A DNA stretch of 64,000 nt from CADCUY01 sp964242735 (GTDB lineage Bacteria > Actinomycetota > Actinomycetes > Actinomycetales > Quadrisphaeraceae): contig CAXTAK010000010.1 of NCBI GenBank assembly GCA_964242735.1, positions 59,573 through 123,572 on the forward strand. The letters run 5' to 3'. Below, in pieces: positions 8,745 through 17,724 of this stretch (within the stretch, counting starts at the first letter, position 1; every line of letters begins with the position of its first letter). The notes beneath the pieces were generated by a model. It was not told the origin of the DNA and ran no database searches. It worked only from the letters and a program-made list of their open reading frames with translations. Made by a program: the position numbers and the translations under genes.

Positions 8745-10553
8745 ATGCCGCAGCTGCGCCTGGCGCTGGCCCAGGTCGACCCCACCGTCGGTGCCCTGGC
8801 CGCCAACGCCGCCCTGGTGCGCGAGCGCACGGCCGAGGCCGAGGCCGCCGGCGCGCACCTGGTGGCCTTCCCCGAGATGGTGCTCACCGGCTACCCGGTG
8901 GAGGACCTCGCGCTGCGCACCTCCTTCGTCGACGCCTCCCGCGCGGCGCTGGCGGGCCTCGCCGCCGACCTGGACGCCGACGGGCACGGGGACCTGCCCG
9001 TCGTCGTCGGCTACCTCGACCGCGTCGAGGACCCCTCCAGCCTCGACGAGGCGCACCTGCTCGGCGGGCAGCACGAGCGCGGGGGCTCCGCGCTGCCCAA
9101 GGGCCTGCCGCAGAACTGCGCCGCCGTCCTGCACCGCGGGCAGGTGGTCGCCCGCTACGCCAAGCACCACCTGCCCACCTACGGGGTCTTCGACGAGTTC
9201 CGCGTCTTCGTGCCCGGCCGGGAGCTCGCCGTGGTGCGCGTGCGCGGCGTGGACGTCGCCCTGGCGGTCTGCGAGGACCTCTGGCAGGACGGCGGTCCCG
9301 TCGCCGCCACCCGCGCGGCGGGGGCGCAGCTGCTGCTGGTGGTCAACGCCTCCCCCTACGAGCGCGACAAGGACGACTTGCGCCTGGACCTGGTGCGCCG
9401 CCGGGCCGCCGAGGCCGGGTGCACCCTGGCCTACCTCAACGCGGTCGGCGGGCAGGACGACCTGGTCTTCGACGGCGACTCCGTGGTCGTCGCCCGCGAC
9501 GGCGGGGTCCTGGCCCGCGCCCCGCAGTTCGCCGAGGCGCTGCTGGTGGTCGACCTCGACCTGGAGGGAGCGAGCGGTGGCGGCGACGAGGGCACCGCCG
9601 AGCTGCCCGACGTGCTCCGGGTCACCCTCTCCCCCGACCCGGTGCCCGCCTACGACCCGGTGCCCGCACCGCACGCCGAGCGCCTCGACGAGGTCGAGGA
9701 GGTGTGGACCGCGCTGGTGGTGGGCCTGCGCGCCTACGTGCGCAAGAACGGCTTCACCAAGGTCGCGCTCGGGCTCTCGGGCGGCATCGACTCCGCCGTC
9801 GTCGCGGTCCTGGGCGTCGACGCGCTCGGCGCGGGCGCGGTCACCGGCATCTCCCTGCCGTCCAGCTACTCCTCCGAGCACTCCCGCGACGACGCCGACG
9901 ACCTCGCCCGGCGCACCGGCCTGGACTACCGGGTCATCCCCATCGCCCCGATGGTCGAGGCGTTCACCACCGGGCTGGAGGCGGGCTTCGAGGTCTCCGG
10001 CGTCGCGGAGGAGAACCTCCAGGCCCGGGTGCGGGGGACGACGCTGATGGCGCTGAGCAACTCCGAGGGGCACCTGGTGCTCGCGACGTCGAACAAGAGC
10101 GAGCTGTCGGTGGGGTACTCCACCCTCTACGGGGACTCCGTGGGGGGGTTCGCGCCGCTGAAGGACGTGCCGAAGATGCTCGTGTGGGAGCTGGCGCGCT
10201 GGCGCAACGCGCAGGCGCGGCGCCGGGGTGAGACCCCGCCGGTCCCGGAGGCCTCGATCACCAAGGCGCCCTCGGCGGAGCTGCGCCCGGGCCAGCGCGA
10301 CGACGACTCCCTGCCGCCCTACGAGCTGCTCGACGACCTGCTGGCGCACTACGTGGTGCAGGCCCAGGGCCGCTCCGAGCTGCTCGCGGCCGGCTTCACC
10401 GCCACCACGGTCGACGAGGTGGTGACCCTGGTGGACCGCGCGGAGTGGAAGCGGCGCCAGTTCGCCCCGGGCACGAAGATCAGCGGGGTGGCGTTCGGGC
10501 GCGACCGGCGCCTGCCCGTCACCAGCCACTGGCGCGAGAGCGAGTCGCGGTGA
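8745..10553 (+). CDS. nadE: Glutamine-dependent NAD+ synthetase
   Basis: The last step of NAD synthesis: amidation of deamido-NAD using glutamine-derived ammonia. The 602 residues comprise an N-terminal nitrilase-type glutaminase with the triad Glu44 (FPEM), Lys140 (YAKHH) and Cys176 (AVCEDLW), and a C-terminal synthetase with the P-loop LSGGIDSA near residue 348. Length is right for the two-domain actinobacterial enzyme. The ATG at 8745 was chosen because the sequence aligns with the family from here; a TACGCT-like -10 element lies shortly upstream. Its stop overlaps panB by four bases. Confidence 0.96.
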   Translation: MPQLRLALAQVDPTVGALAANAALVRERTAEAEAAGAHLVAFPEMVLTGYPVEDLALRTSFVDASRAALAGLAADLDADGHGDLPVVVGYLDRVEDPSSLDEAHLLGGQHERGGSALPKGLPQNCAAVLHRGQVVARYAKHHLPTYGVFDEFRVFVPGRELAVVRVRGVDVALAVCEDLWQDGGPVAATRAAGAQLLLVVNASPYERDKDDLRLDLVRRRAAEAGCTLAYLNAVGGQDDLVFDGDSVVVARDGGVLARAPQFAEALLVVDLDLEGASGGGDEGTAELPDVLRVTLSPDPVPAYDPVPAPHAERLDEVEEVWTALVVGLRAYVRKNGFTKVALGLSGGIDSAVVAVLGVDALGAGAVTGISLPSSYSSEHSRDDADDLARRTGLDYRVIPIAPMVEAFTTGLEAGFEVSGVAEENLQARVRGTTLMALSNSEGHLVLATSNKSELSVGYSTLYGDSVGGFAPLKDVPKMLVWELARWRNAQARRRGETPPVPEASITKAPSAELRPGQRDDDSLPPYELLDDLLAHYVVQAQGRSELLAAGFTATTVDEVVTLVDRAEWKRRQFAPGTKISGVAFGRDRRLPVTSHWRESESR

Positions 10554-11401
10554 GCACGCCGCCGCCGGTGCCGGCGACGACCCAGCCTCCGGTGCCGGGC
10601 GCGAAGCGGGTGCGGGTGCACCACCTGCGGGCGATGAAGGCGCAGGGGCGGCCCATCACGATGCTCACCTCCTACGACGCGATCACCGCGGCCGTCTTCG
10701 AGGAGGCCGGCACCGACGTCCTGCTCGTGGGGGACTCCTACGGCACGGTGGTGCTCGGCCAGCCCACCGCGGTGCAGGTCAGCGTCGAGGACCTGCTGCC
10801 CGTGGTGCGCGCCGTGGCCCGCGCCACGCACCGCCCGCTGGTCGTCGCCGACCTGCCCTTCGGCAGCTACGGGATCGACCCCGCGCAGGCGGTGGCCACG
10901 GGCGTGCGGATGATGAAGGAGGGCGACGCGCACGCGGTCAAGCTCGAGGGCGGGGCCCGAGTCGCCGCCTCGGTGCGGGCGCTGGTCGACGTCGGCATCC
11001 CCGTCATGGGGCACCTGGGCTTCACCCCCCAGTCCGAGCACGCCCTCGGGGGGTTCCGCGTGCAGGGGCGGGGGGACGACGCGGTGGCCGCCCTCGTCGA
11101 CGACGCCCTGGCCCTGCAGGACGCCGGGGTCTTCGCGGTGGTCCTGGAGATGGTGCCGCCGTCCGCGGCGCAGGCGGTGACGGCGGCGCTGGCGGTGCCG
11201 ACGATCGGCATCGGCGCCGGCGCCGGGTGCGACGGGCAGGTGCTGGTGTGGACCGACATGGCCGGGCTGACCCCGCGGGCCCCGCGCCTGGCGAAGGCCT
11301 ACGCCGACCTGCGCGGGGCGCTGCTCGGCGCCGCCAGCGCCTACGGTGAGCAGGTGCGCTCGCGGGCGTTCCCCGGGCCGCAGCACACCTACCCCGAGTG
11401 A
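10550..11401 (+). CDS. panB: 3-methyl-2-oxobutanoate hydroxymethyltransferase
   Basis: First committed step of pantothenate synthesis: transfer of hydroxymethyl from methylene-tetrahydrofolate to 2-ketoisovalerate. The 283 residues show MLTSYDAITAAVFEEAG, the metal site region LLVGDSYGTVVLGQ, and the conserved KLEGG, GHLGFTPQS and TIGIGAG segments. The GTG start overlaps the nadE stop in a GTGA, and the panB stop overlaps the GNAT gene in the same way, so the three genes should be translated from one message. Confidence 0.96.
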   Translation: MSTPPPVPATTQPPVPGAKRVRVHHLRAMKAQGRPITMLTSYDAITAAVFEEAGTDVLLVGDSYGTVVLGQPTAVQVSVEDLLPVVRAVARATHRPLVVADLPFGSYGIDPAQAVATGVRMMKEGDAHAVKLEGGARVAASVRALVDVGIPVMGHLGFTPQSEHALGGFRVQGRGDDAVAALVDDALALQDAGVFAVVLEMVPPSAAQAVTAALAVPTIGIGAGAGCDGQVLVWTDMAGLTPRAPRLAKAYADLRGALLGAASAYGEQVRSRAFPGPQHTYPE

Positions 11402-11922
11402 GTCGTCAAGTGGACGTCGCACTGATCGGGCAGGGCGACGACGTCGTCGCCGACCTGGCCGAGCTGCTGCTCGACGCGGTGGCGGACGGTGCGTCCGTCG
11501 GCTTCCCGTCATCCCTCGAGCGCGACGACGCCATGCGCTACTGGCGGGACGCCCTCGACGGTGCGGCCCTGACGTGGGTGGCACGGCTGGACGGTGCGGC
11601 GCCGGTGGACGGGGTCGTCCGCCTGCACCCGGCGCTGTTCCCCAACGGCCGCCACCGGGCGGAGGTGGCGAAGCTGCTGGTGCACCGCCGAGCCCGGGAC
11701 CGCGGCGTCGCGCGGGCCCTGATGGCGGCGCTGGAGGCGGAGGCCCAGCGCCGAGGCCGGTGGCTGCTCGTGCTCGACACGCGCACCGGGAGCCCGGCTG
11801 AAGCCGTGTACGAACGCTGGGGGTGGCAGCGGATCGGCGTCGTCCACGACTTCGCCGCTACCCCGGACGGCGCGCTGGCGCCGACGACCTTCCTGACGAA
11901 GCGGCTCGCGCGAGTGGACTGA
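11398..11922 (+). CDS. GNAT family N-acetyltransferase
   Basis: A 174-residue acetyl-CoA-dependent transferase. The coenzyme A loop (motif A) is in the segment AEVAKLLVHRRARDRGVA, followed by a helix of the type ALMAALEAEAQRRG and the C-terminal motif B stretch EAVYERWGWQRIG. It starts inside the panB stop codon (GTGA), third gene of nadE-panB-GNAT. A second GTG at 11410 is a possible start. Substrate unknown. Confidence 0.85.
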   Translation: MSRQVDVALIGQGDDVVADLAELLLDAVADGASVGFPSSLERDDAMRYWRDALDGAALTWVARLDGAAPVDGVVRLHPALFPNGRHRAEVAKLLVHRRARDRGVARALMAALEAEAQRRGRWLLVLDTRTGSPAEAVYERWGWQRIGVVHDFAATPDGALAPTTFLTKRLARVD

Positions 11923-11969
11923 GCCAGCAGGGGGACGTGGCGACATGACGGCTGCTGGGGAGGATCATC

Positions 11970-12515
11970 GTGTCGGTGACGCTCATGCCGACCACGGACA
12001 CCTGGACGGTCGACGACCTCGAGGACCTGCCCGATGACGGGCTCCGCTACGAGCTCGTCGACGGGATGCTGCTGGTGACCCCCGCTCCGAGGCCGGTGCA
12101 CCAGCGCGGCGTGCTGTCCGTCGCCCGCCTGCTCGCCGACGCCTGCCCGCCCGACCTCGAGGTGTTCGTCGCGCCCTTCGACTTCCGCCCCACTCGCAGC
12201 CGCTCCTTCCAGCCCGACGTCCTCGTGGTCCGCCGGGAGGACCTGCGCGACGACGGGGTGCACCGCGCGCCGCTGCTGATCGTCGAGGTCCTCTCCCCCG
12301 GCACCCGGGTGCGCGACGCCACGCTGAAGCGGCACGTCTACGCCGAGAGCGGCGTGCCCTCGTACTGGCTGCTCGACCCCGACGCGCCGTCCCTGCAGGT
12401 CCTCACCCTGGACGCCGGCGCCTACGCGGTGACGGCGGTGGTCGCCGGGGACGAAGAGCACCGCGCCACGGCGCCGTTCCCGGTGGCCGTGCGCCCGTCG
12501 TCCCTGGTGTCCTGA
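11970..12515 (+). CDS. Uma2 family endonuclease (DUF820)
   Basis: A 181-residue restriction endonuclease-like fold protein. The family start WTVDDLEDLPDDGLRYELVD is clear, then the PD-(D/E)xK-type core around FQPDVLVVRR and APLLIVEVLSPGTR, with the catalytic Glu in IVEVLSP and the following KRHVYAESGVPSYWL stretch. Uma2 proteins are common in Actinobacteria and Cyanobacteria, and their biological job is unresolved. It is preceded by a GGGGAGGATC ribosome binding site and followed after 5 bp by the glycerophosphotransferase gene. Confidence 0.88.
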   Translation: MSVTLMPTTDTWTVDDLEDLPDDGLRYELVDGMLLVTPAPRPVHQRGVLSVARLLADACPPDLEVFVAPFDFRPTRSRSFQPDVLVVRREDLRDDGVHRAPLLIVEVLSPGTRVRDATLKRHVYAESGVPSYWLLDPDAPSLQVLTLDAGAYAVTAVVAGDEEHRATAPFPVAVRPSSLVS

Positions 12516-12520
12516 GCAGC

Positions 12521-13591
12521 GTGCGCTTCGTCTACGACTCCTTCGCCGGCCGGTACTCCGACAACCCCCGAGCGGTCTTCGAGGGGATCCGCGCGAGGGG
12601 CGGGGACCACGAGCACGTGTGGCTTGCCGCACCCGAGCACCGCGGCGCCTTCCCCGCCGGGGTCGCGACGGTCGACGTCGGCGGACCCGCCGCGGTGGCG
12701 GCCCTGGAGCGCGCCGACGTCGTCGTGGCGAACACCCACCTCGAGGTGGAGTGGACCAAGGCGCCCGGGGCGGTGCACCTGCAGACCTGGCACGGCACGC
12801 CGCTCAAGCGCATCCACCACGACGTGCTGTGGGCCCCGGAGGGCCGGCTGGAGGCCCTCGACCGCGACGTCGCCCGCTGGGACCTGCTGCTCTCGCCCAA
12901 CGCGGCCAGCACCCCGCGGCTGCGGGGGGCCTTCCGCTTCACCGGACCCGTCCTGGAGACCGGGTACCCCCGCAACGACGTCCTCTCCTCACCGGGTCGC
13001 GACGCCGTGCGCGAGCGGGTGCGCGCCGAGCTGGGCCTCGCACTCGACACCACCGCGGTGCTCTACACCCCCACCTGGCGCGACCAGGACCACTTCGCGC
13101 CGGGCCGCCCACCGATCACCCTCGCCCTGGACGTCGGGGCGTTCACCGCGGCGATGGGCCCGGACTGGTGCCTGCTGCCCCGGCTGCACTACATGATGAC
13201 CGACCGCATGGCGCCGCTGGCCGGCCCGGGTGTGCGCGACGTCTCCCGCTGGCCCGACATCGCCGAGCTGTACCTCGCCGCGGACGTGATGGTCACCGAC
13301 TACTCCTCGACGATGTTCGACTTCGCGATCACCGGCAAGCCGATGGTGTTCTTCGCCTACGACCTCGCGGAGTACCGCGACGAGCTGCGCGGGTTCTACG
13401 CCGACCCCCTGCCGGACGCGCCGGGGCCGGTGGTGGCGACCGCGCCGGAGGTCCTGGCGGCGCTGGCGGACCTGGACGCGGTGCGCAGCACCCACGCCGA
13501 GCGGTACGCCGCCTTCCAGGCCCGCTGGTGCCACCTGGAGGACGGGCGCGCCACCGAACGGGTCATCGAGGCGCTGCTGGGCGCCCGCTAG
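12521..13591 (+). CDS. CDP-glycerol glycerophosphotransferase family protein
   Basis: A 356-residue TagF/TagB-type transferase that would add polyol phosphate units to a teichoic acid-like wall polymer at the inner face of the membrane. Diagnostic segments are TWHGTPLKR near residue 88, VLYTPTWRDQ near 180, and VTDYSSTMFDFAITGKPM near 257, the CDP-glycerol binding end. GTG start five bases after the Uma2 stop. No other wall polymer genes are in the window, so the polymer is unknown. Confidence 0.9.
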   Translation: MRFVYDSFAGRYSDNPRAVFEGIRARGGDHEHVWLAAPEHRGAFPAGVATVDVGGPAAVAALERADVVVANTHLEVEWTKAPGAVHLQTWHGTPLKRIHHDVLWAPEGRLEALDRDVARWDLLLSPNAASTPRLRGAFRFTGPVLETGYPRNDVLSSPGRDAVRERVRAELGLALDTTAVLYTPTWRDQDHFAPGRPPITLALDVGAFTAAMGPDWCLLPRLHYMMTDRMAPLAGPGVRDVSRWPDIAELYLAADVMVTDYSSTMFDFAITGKPMVFFAYDLAEYRDELRGFYADPLPDAPGPVVATAPEVLAALADLDAVRSTHAERYAAFQARWCHLEDGRATERVIEALLGAR

Positions 13592-13601
13592 CGTCACGCC
13601 C

Positions 13602-14603
13602 ATGGCAGACCTGACCATCGGCTACGCGGCGGCCCTGGAGCAGTTCACGCCCAGCGACGCGGTGCGCTACACGGCGCTGGCCGAGAGCCACGGGTTCTCC
13701 GGGTGCATGGCCGCCGACCACTTCGCCCCCTGGGTGCCCGCGCAGGGGCAGGCCTCGTTCGTGTGGTCGGTGCTTGCCGCGGTGGGCGAGCGGACCACCG
13801 GCGACCTGGGCCCCGGCGTGACGAGCCCGTCCTTCCGCTTCCACCCCGCGATCGTCGCTCAGGCCTCCGCGACGCTGGCCGCGATGTACCCGGACCGGTA
13901 CTGGCTGGGCGTCGGCGCCGGCGAGGCCCTCAACGAGCACGTGGTCGCCCCGTACTGGCCCGAGGCGGGCACGCGCAGCGCCATGCTCTTCGAGGCCGTC
14001 GACCTCATCAAACGCCTCTTCGAGGGGTCGCTGGCCGGTAGGGACGTCAAGCACTCCGGGAAGCACTTCAGCCTGGAGTCGACCCGGCTGTGGACCATGC
14101 CCGAGCAGGCGCCGCCGGTGCTGGTGGCCACCGCCGGGCCGATCAACGCCGGGCGCACCGGTGAGCACGCCGACGGGATCATCACGCCGGGGGGCCCGGT
14201 GGCGAAGGTGGCCGGGGTGCTGGAGCGCTTCGCCGAGGGCGCCCGCAAGGCCGGCAAGGACCCCGACGCGATGCCGAAGGTGCTCCAGCTGCACACCGCG
14301 TGGGCCCCCACCTACGAGCAGGCCCTGACCAACGCCATGACGCAGTGGCCCAACGGGGGCATGGCCTTCCCCAAGGGCGACGTCCGCTCACCGCAGGACT
14401 TCGCCGCGATGGCGAAGCTCGTGCGCCCCGAGGACTTCGCGGGACGGCTGCTGATCTCCGAGGACCCCGACGCGCACCGCGCGCAGATCCAGAGCTTCGT
14501 CGACCTCGGGTTCGACCGCATCTACCTGCACGACGTCGGCCGCGACCAGGAGGCGTGGCTGGAGGTCTTCGGGCGCGAGGTGCTGCCCAAGCTGCAGCGC
14601 TGA
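13602..14603 (+). CDS. LLM class F420-dependent oxidoreductase, G6PDH-like
   Basis: A 333-residue TIM-barrel flavin/F420 oxidoreductase. It aligns by eye with F420-dependent glucose-6-phosphate dehydrogenase (Fgd) through MADLTIGYAAALEQF, AADHFAPW, the YWLGVGAGEALNEH loop and the ending RDQEAWLEVFGREVLPKLQR. The GEALNE loop is typical of this TIGR03557-like subgroup. Whether it uses glucose-6-phosphate or another alcohol cannot be told. It begins 10 bp after the glycerophosphotransferase stop. Its presence implies that the host makes coenzyme F420. Confidence 0.88.
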   Translation: MADLTIGYAAALEQFTPSDAVRYTALAESHGFSGCMAADHFAPWVPAQGQASFVWSVLAAVGERTTGDLGPGVTSPSFRFHPAIVAQASATLAAMYPDRYWLGVGAGEALNEHVVAPYWPEAGTRSAMLFEAVDLIKRLFEGSLAGRDVKHSGKHFSLESTRLWTMPEQAPPVLVATAGPINAGRTGEHADGIITPGGPVAKVAGVLERFAEGARKAGKDPDAMPKVLQLHTAWAPTYEQALTNAMTQWPNGGMAFPKGDVRSPQDFAAMAKLVRPEDFAGRLLISEDPDAHRAQIQSFVDLGFDRIYLHDVGRDQEAWLEVFGREVLPKLQR

Positions 14604-14645
14604 CACGGGCCCGCGCCAGGACCCCGCGCGCAGCCGTCCCGGGGC

Positions 14646-14834
14646 TCAGTCCTCGCGGTCGGCCGCGTCCCACGCGTCGGTGCGCTCGCGAGCCGTGGCC
14701 AGCGCGTCCCGGGCCGCGGCCTCGCTGGGGTAGGGACCCATGAGGTCCCGCGCGCCGCGCTGGTGACCGCGGTCGACCCTCCCGGTGCGCAGGTCGTACC
14801 AGTAGGAGTCCTCGTCGCCGGCCATGCCCGACAT
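14646..14834 (-). CDS. Conserved small actinobacterial protein (SPOR-like motif)
   Basis: A 62-residue soluble protein of a small actinobacterial family often found beside map. Recognisable elements are SYWYDLRTGRVDRGHQ, then DLMGPYPSEAAARDALATAR and a Trp/Asp-rich end. The GPYPSEAAARDAL part resembles half of a SPOR (peptidoglycan-binding) repeat, but no export signal is present. It is divergent from map with about 25 bp between the starts. No function is known to me. Confidence 0.75.
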   Translation of the reverse strand: MSGMAGDEDSYWYDLRTGRVDRGHQRGARDLMGPYPSEAAARDALATARERTDAWDAADRED

Positions 14835-14859
14835 CGTGGCGCCGTCCTAGACTCCCCGC

Positions 14860-15750
14860 ATGCCCGGCACGACCACCACCGCCCCCCGCGGCACCCTGCG
14901 CCCCGGGGCCGTGGGCCCCCGGCGCACCGTCCCGGCGTCCATCCCCCACCCCGAGTACGTCGACCGGCCCGAGCCCGCACCGCACCGCGGCGGGTACGTG
15001 CCGGACGCGGCGACCCTGGAGCGGATGCGGGTGGCGTGCGTGGTGGCGGCCCGGGCGCTGCGGGCCGTCGGCGCGGCCGTGGCGCCGGGGGTGACCACCG
15101 AGGAGCTCGACGCCGTCGGCCACGAGCACCTGCTCGCCGCCGGCGCGTACCCCTCCACGCTGGGGTACAGGGGGTTCACCAAGTCGCTGTGCACCTCGGT
15201 GAACGAGGTGGTCTGCCACGGCATCCCCGACTCCACCACCCTGGTCGACGGGGACATCATCAACGTCGACATCACCGCGTACCTGGTCATCGACGGGGTG
15301 GGGGTGCACGGCGACACCAACGCCACCTTCGAGGTCGGGCAGGTCGACGCGGAGTCCCAGCGCCTCCTGCGCGTCGCCCGCGAGTGCCTCGACCGGGGGA
15401 TCGCCGCGGTGCGGCCGGGGCGGCAGGTCAACGTCATCGGCCGGGTCATCGAGAAGCACGCGCGCCGTCACGGGATGGGCAGCGTCGCGGAGTTCACCGG
15501 CCACGGGATCAGCACCTCGTTCCACAACGGGCTGATCATCCCCCACTACGACGCCGCGCCCGAGCACGACGACGTCATCGAGCCGGGGATGACCTTCACG
15601 ATCGAGCCGATGATCACCCTCGGCAGCCCGGCGTGGGACATGTGGGACGACGGCTGGACGGTCCTGACCAGGGACCGCCAGCGGACGGCGCAGTTCGAGC
15701 ACACGGTGCTCGTCACCGACACCGGAGCCGAGGTCCTCACGCTGCCCTGA
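14860..15750 (+). CDS. map: Type I methionyl aminopeptidase
   Basis: Removes N-terminal Met from nascent proteins. The 296 residues include a Pro-rich N-terminal extension of about 45 residues, as in the MapB-type enzymes of Mycobacterium, before the pita-bread fold. Metal ligands are visible in order: Asp in NVDITAY, Asp in HGDTNATF, His in TGHGIST, Glu in FTIEPMI and Glu in AQFEHTV; the substrate His is in GFTKSLCTSVNEVVCHGIP. Divergent from the small SPOR-like gene; ppgK follows 19 bp downstream. Confidence 0.96.
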   Translation: MPGTTTTAPRGTLRPGAVGPRRTVPASIPHPEYVDRPEPAPHRGGYVPDAATLERMRVACVVAARALRAVGAAVAPGVTTEELDAVGHEHLLAAGAYPSTLGYRGFTKSLCTSVNEVVCHGIPDSTTLVDGDIINVDITAYLVIDGVGVHGDTNATFEVGQVDAESQRLLRVARECLDRGIAAVRPGRQVNVIGRVIEKHARRHGMGSVAEFTGHGISTSFHNGLIIPHYDAAPEHDDVIEPGMTFTIEPMITLGSPAWDMWDDGWTVLTRDRQRTAQFEHTVLVTDTGAEVLTLP

Positions 15751-15769
15751 CGCGGCTACCGTGCGCGCC

Positions 15770-16570
15770 ATGGCCAGCACGGGCAGCACCATCGGCATCG
15801 GCATCGACATCGGCGGATCTGGTGTGAAGGGCGCCCCGGTGGACCTGGTGGGTGGTCGGTTCGCCGCGGAGCGGCGGCGCGAGCCCACCCCGAGGCCCTC
15901 GACGCCCGCGGCCGTGGCGGCGGTGGTCGCCGAGATCGTCGCCGCCATCGTCGCGGAGCTGCCCGGGAGCGCTGACGCGGCAGCCTCGGTGCCGGTCGGG
16001 GTGACCTTCCCCTCAGTGATCCAGGGCGGCGTGGCCCGCACCGCGGCGAACGTGGACCCGGCGTGGGTGGGCACTGACGCCGTGGCGCTGTTCGCCGGGG
16101 CCCTCGGGCGCAGCGAGCAGGAGGTGCACGTCGTCAACGACGCCGACGCCGCCGGGGTCGCCGAGGCGCGCTTCGGGGCCGCCCGCGACGTCCGCGGGGT
16201 GGTCGTGCTCGCCACCCTCGGCACCGGCATCGGCACCGCCCTGATGGTCGACGGGGTGCTGGTGCCCAACAGCGAGCTGGGGCACCTGCAGGTGGAGGGG
16301 CACGACGCGGAGAGCCGGGCCTCCGACGCCGCCCGCGAGCGGGACGACCTGAGCTGGCACGCGTGGGCCAAGCGCCTGACCACGTACTTCGCGGCGGTCG
16401 AGGCGCTGCTGTGGCCGGACCTGATCGTCATCGGCGGCGGGGTGTCGAAGAAGCACGAGAAGTTCCTGCCGCTGCTGGAGATCCGCACCCCCGTGGTGCC
16501 CGCGGCGCTGCTGAACCAGGCCGGGATCATCGGGGCCGCGGTGCTGGCCGGGGAGCGCGCCAGCGGGTGA
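15770..16570 (+). CDS. ppgK: Polyphosphate glucokinase
   Basis: Phosphorylates glucose with polyphosphate (and ATP), a ROK-family enzyme typical of Actinobacteria. The 266-residue protein starts with the phosphate loop GIDIGGSGVKGAPVDL and carries NDADAAG with the catalytic Asp, TLGTGIGTALMVDG and the ELGHLQVEG segment where PpgK enzymes replace the zinc site of other ROK proteins. I prefer ATG 15770 to the GTG nine bases earlier since the sequence from here fits the family. It converges on a surface protein gene. Confidence 0.94.
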   Translation: MASTGSTIGIGIDIGGSGVKGAPVDLVGGRFAAERRREPTPRPSTPAAVAAVVAEIVAAIVAELPGSADAAASVPVGVTFPSVIQGGVARTAANVDPAWVGTDAVALFAGALGRSEQEVHVVNDADAAGVAEARFGAARDVRGVVVLATLGTGIGTALMVDGVLVPNSELGHLQVEGHDAESRASDAARERDDLSWHAWAKRLTTYFAAVEALLWPDLIVIGGGVSKKHEKFLPLLEIRTPVVPAALLNQAGIIGAAVLAGERASG

Positions 16571-16614
16571 TGCTCGCGGGCTGGGCGGGCCGCGGGGAGC
16601 GCTGGCCCACGACG

Positions 16615-17424
16615 TCAGCGCCCGGCGGGGTCCGGAGCCGTGCTGGTCGGCACGGGGGCGGTCGGCACCGTCGGGCCCGGGTCCGTCGTACCCGCGTCCG
16701 TCGTGCCCGGCACCGTGGTACCGGACCCGGTGGTGGGCGATGTCGAGCCGGGACCCGAGGCTGATGACCCGGTGCCCGTGGTGGGGCTCGCCGTCGGCGA
16801 GGGGGTGGGCGACGTGCCCGGGTCCGAGGGTGTGACGCTCGGCGGCTCGTCGGTCGTCGTCGGATCCGGAGGGAGCGGCGCGGAGGTCGGCGACGCGGGC
16901 GGCGCCGACGTCGGCGAGGGGGATGGCGCCTCGGTCGAGGTGGGTGGGTCCGCCGGTCCCGCGGTGCTGGTACCGGTGCTGGCCGTCCTCGGCGCGGGCT
17001 GGTCGGTGGTCGTCGTCGGGTCCGTCGTCGTCGGGTCCGTGGTCGGGTCCGTGGTCGTCGGCGGGGCGGTGGCCACCGCGGACGTCGACGCGTCGACCAG
17101 GGCCTGCGGCGGTGTGGGAGGGGGCCCGACGCGCGGCACCGGCATCCGCACCCCGTTCCCCACGTCGGGGTCCGGGGTGGCACTGCGGAGCAGCAGCGGG
17201 GACGGGTAGCTCGCCGCGTCATCCGAGGCGACGCCGGGCACCGAGACCGAGGTCGGCGTCCGGGTGGACGGGGTCGCGCCAGTGGGCGCCGCCACCCGGC
17301 CGACGGAGGAGTAGAGGGTCGCGGCGACGAGGATGGCGGCGACGCCCAGGGCGATCCCCTCCGCGGGATGCGCCAAGCCCATGACGCGCCGCGCCGGGCG
17401 GCGCCGCTGAACCCGTCGACCCAT
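16615..17424 (-). CDS. Membrane-anchored Thr/Pro/Ser-rich extracellular protein
   Basis: A 269-residue protein with a basic N terminus (MGRRVQRRRPARR), one hydrophobic segment at about residues 21-38 and then more than 200 residues made almost entirely of Thr, Pro, Ser, Ala, Asp and Gly, with runs such as TTDPTTDPTTTDPTTTTD. The layout is that of a type II membrane protein with a mucin-like, wall-spanning stalk, perhaps glycosylated. There is no folded domain I can name. Low complexity makes the reading frame itself less certain, but the single membrane segment next to a basic start supports it. Confidence 0.6.
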   Translation of the reverse strand: MGRRVQRRRPARRVMGLAHPAEGIALGVAAILVAATLYSSVGRVAAPTGATPSTRTPTSVSVPGVASDDAASYPSPLLLRSATPDPDVGNGVRMPVPRVGPPPTPPQALVDASTSAVATAPPTTTDPTTDPTTTDPTTTTDQPAPRTASTGTSTAGPADPPTSTEAPSPSPTSAPPASPTSAPLPPDPTTTDEPPSVTPSDPGTSPTPSPTASPTTGTGSSASGPGSTSPTTGSGTTVPGTTDAGTTDPGPTVPTAPVPTSTAPDPAGR

Positions 17425-17724
17425 GGGTCAACCGTAACCAGAGCAGACACGCTGAGTCAGGCCATCGACTCCGGCAGTGATCGCGGCGCGGCATCACGCA
17501 TCACAGAGTCACTGATCGCCACTCGTGATCCCGTCGCGGTGTCGCACGTCCGGCGGCGGGACAGCGGTCGACAGACGCTGGCCCTGAGGAGCCGGGGAGC
17601 AGCCCAGGACGTCGGTGGACCTGGCGACCGGCGTGGGCCCGCAGCTGCCGTGCCCACCGCCGGTGGTGACGGTCAACGACGCCCGCACCGCTGTCCGGCT
17701 CCCACCGCTGGCCAGCCGCTGTCG
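17425..17724. other. Intergenic stretch, no gene seen
   Basis: No frame with a protein-like composition is visible. It separates the start of the Thr/Pro-rich protein from the broken DinB gene. The first 100 bases are lower in GC than the surroundings (around AACCGTAACCAGAGC and ATCACGCATCACAGAGTC), so they could hold the promoter of the Thr/Pro-rich gene. Confidence 0.5.

Noticed and set aside
14182..16530. A 782-codon open frame antisense to map and ppgK
   Set aside because: It covers two certain genes in antisense and has no coherent protein features.
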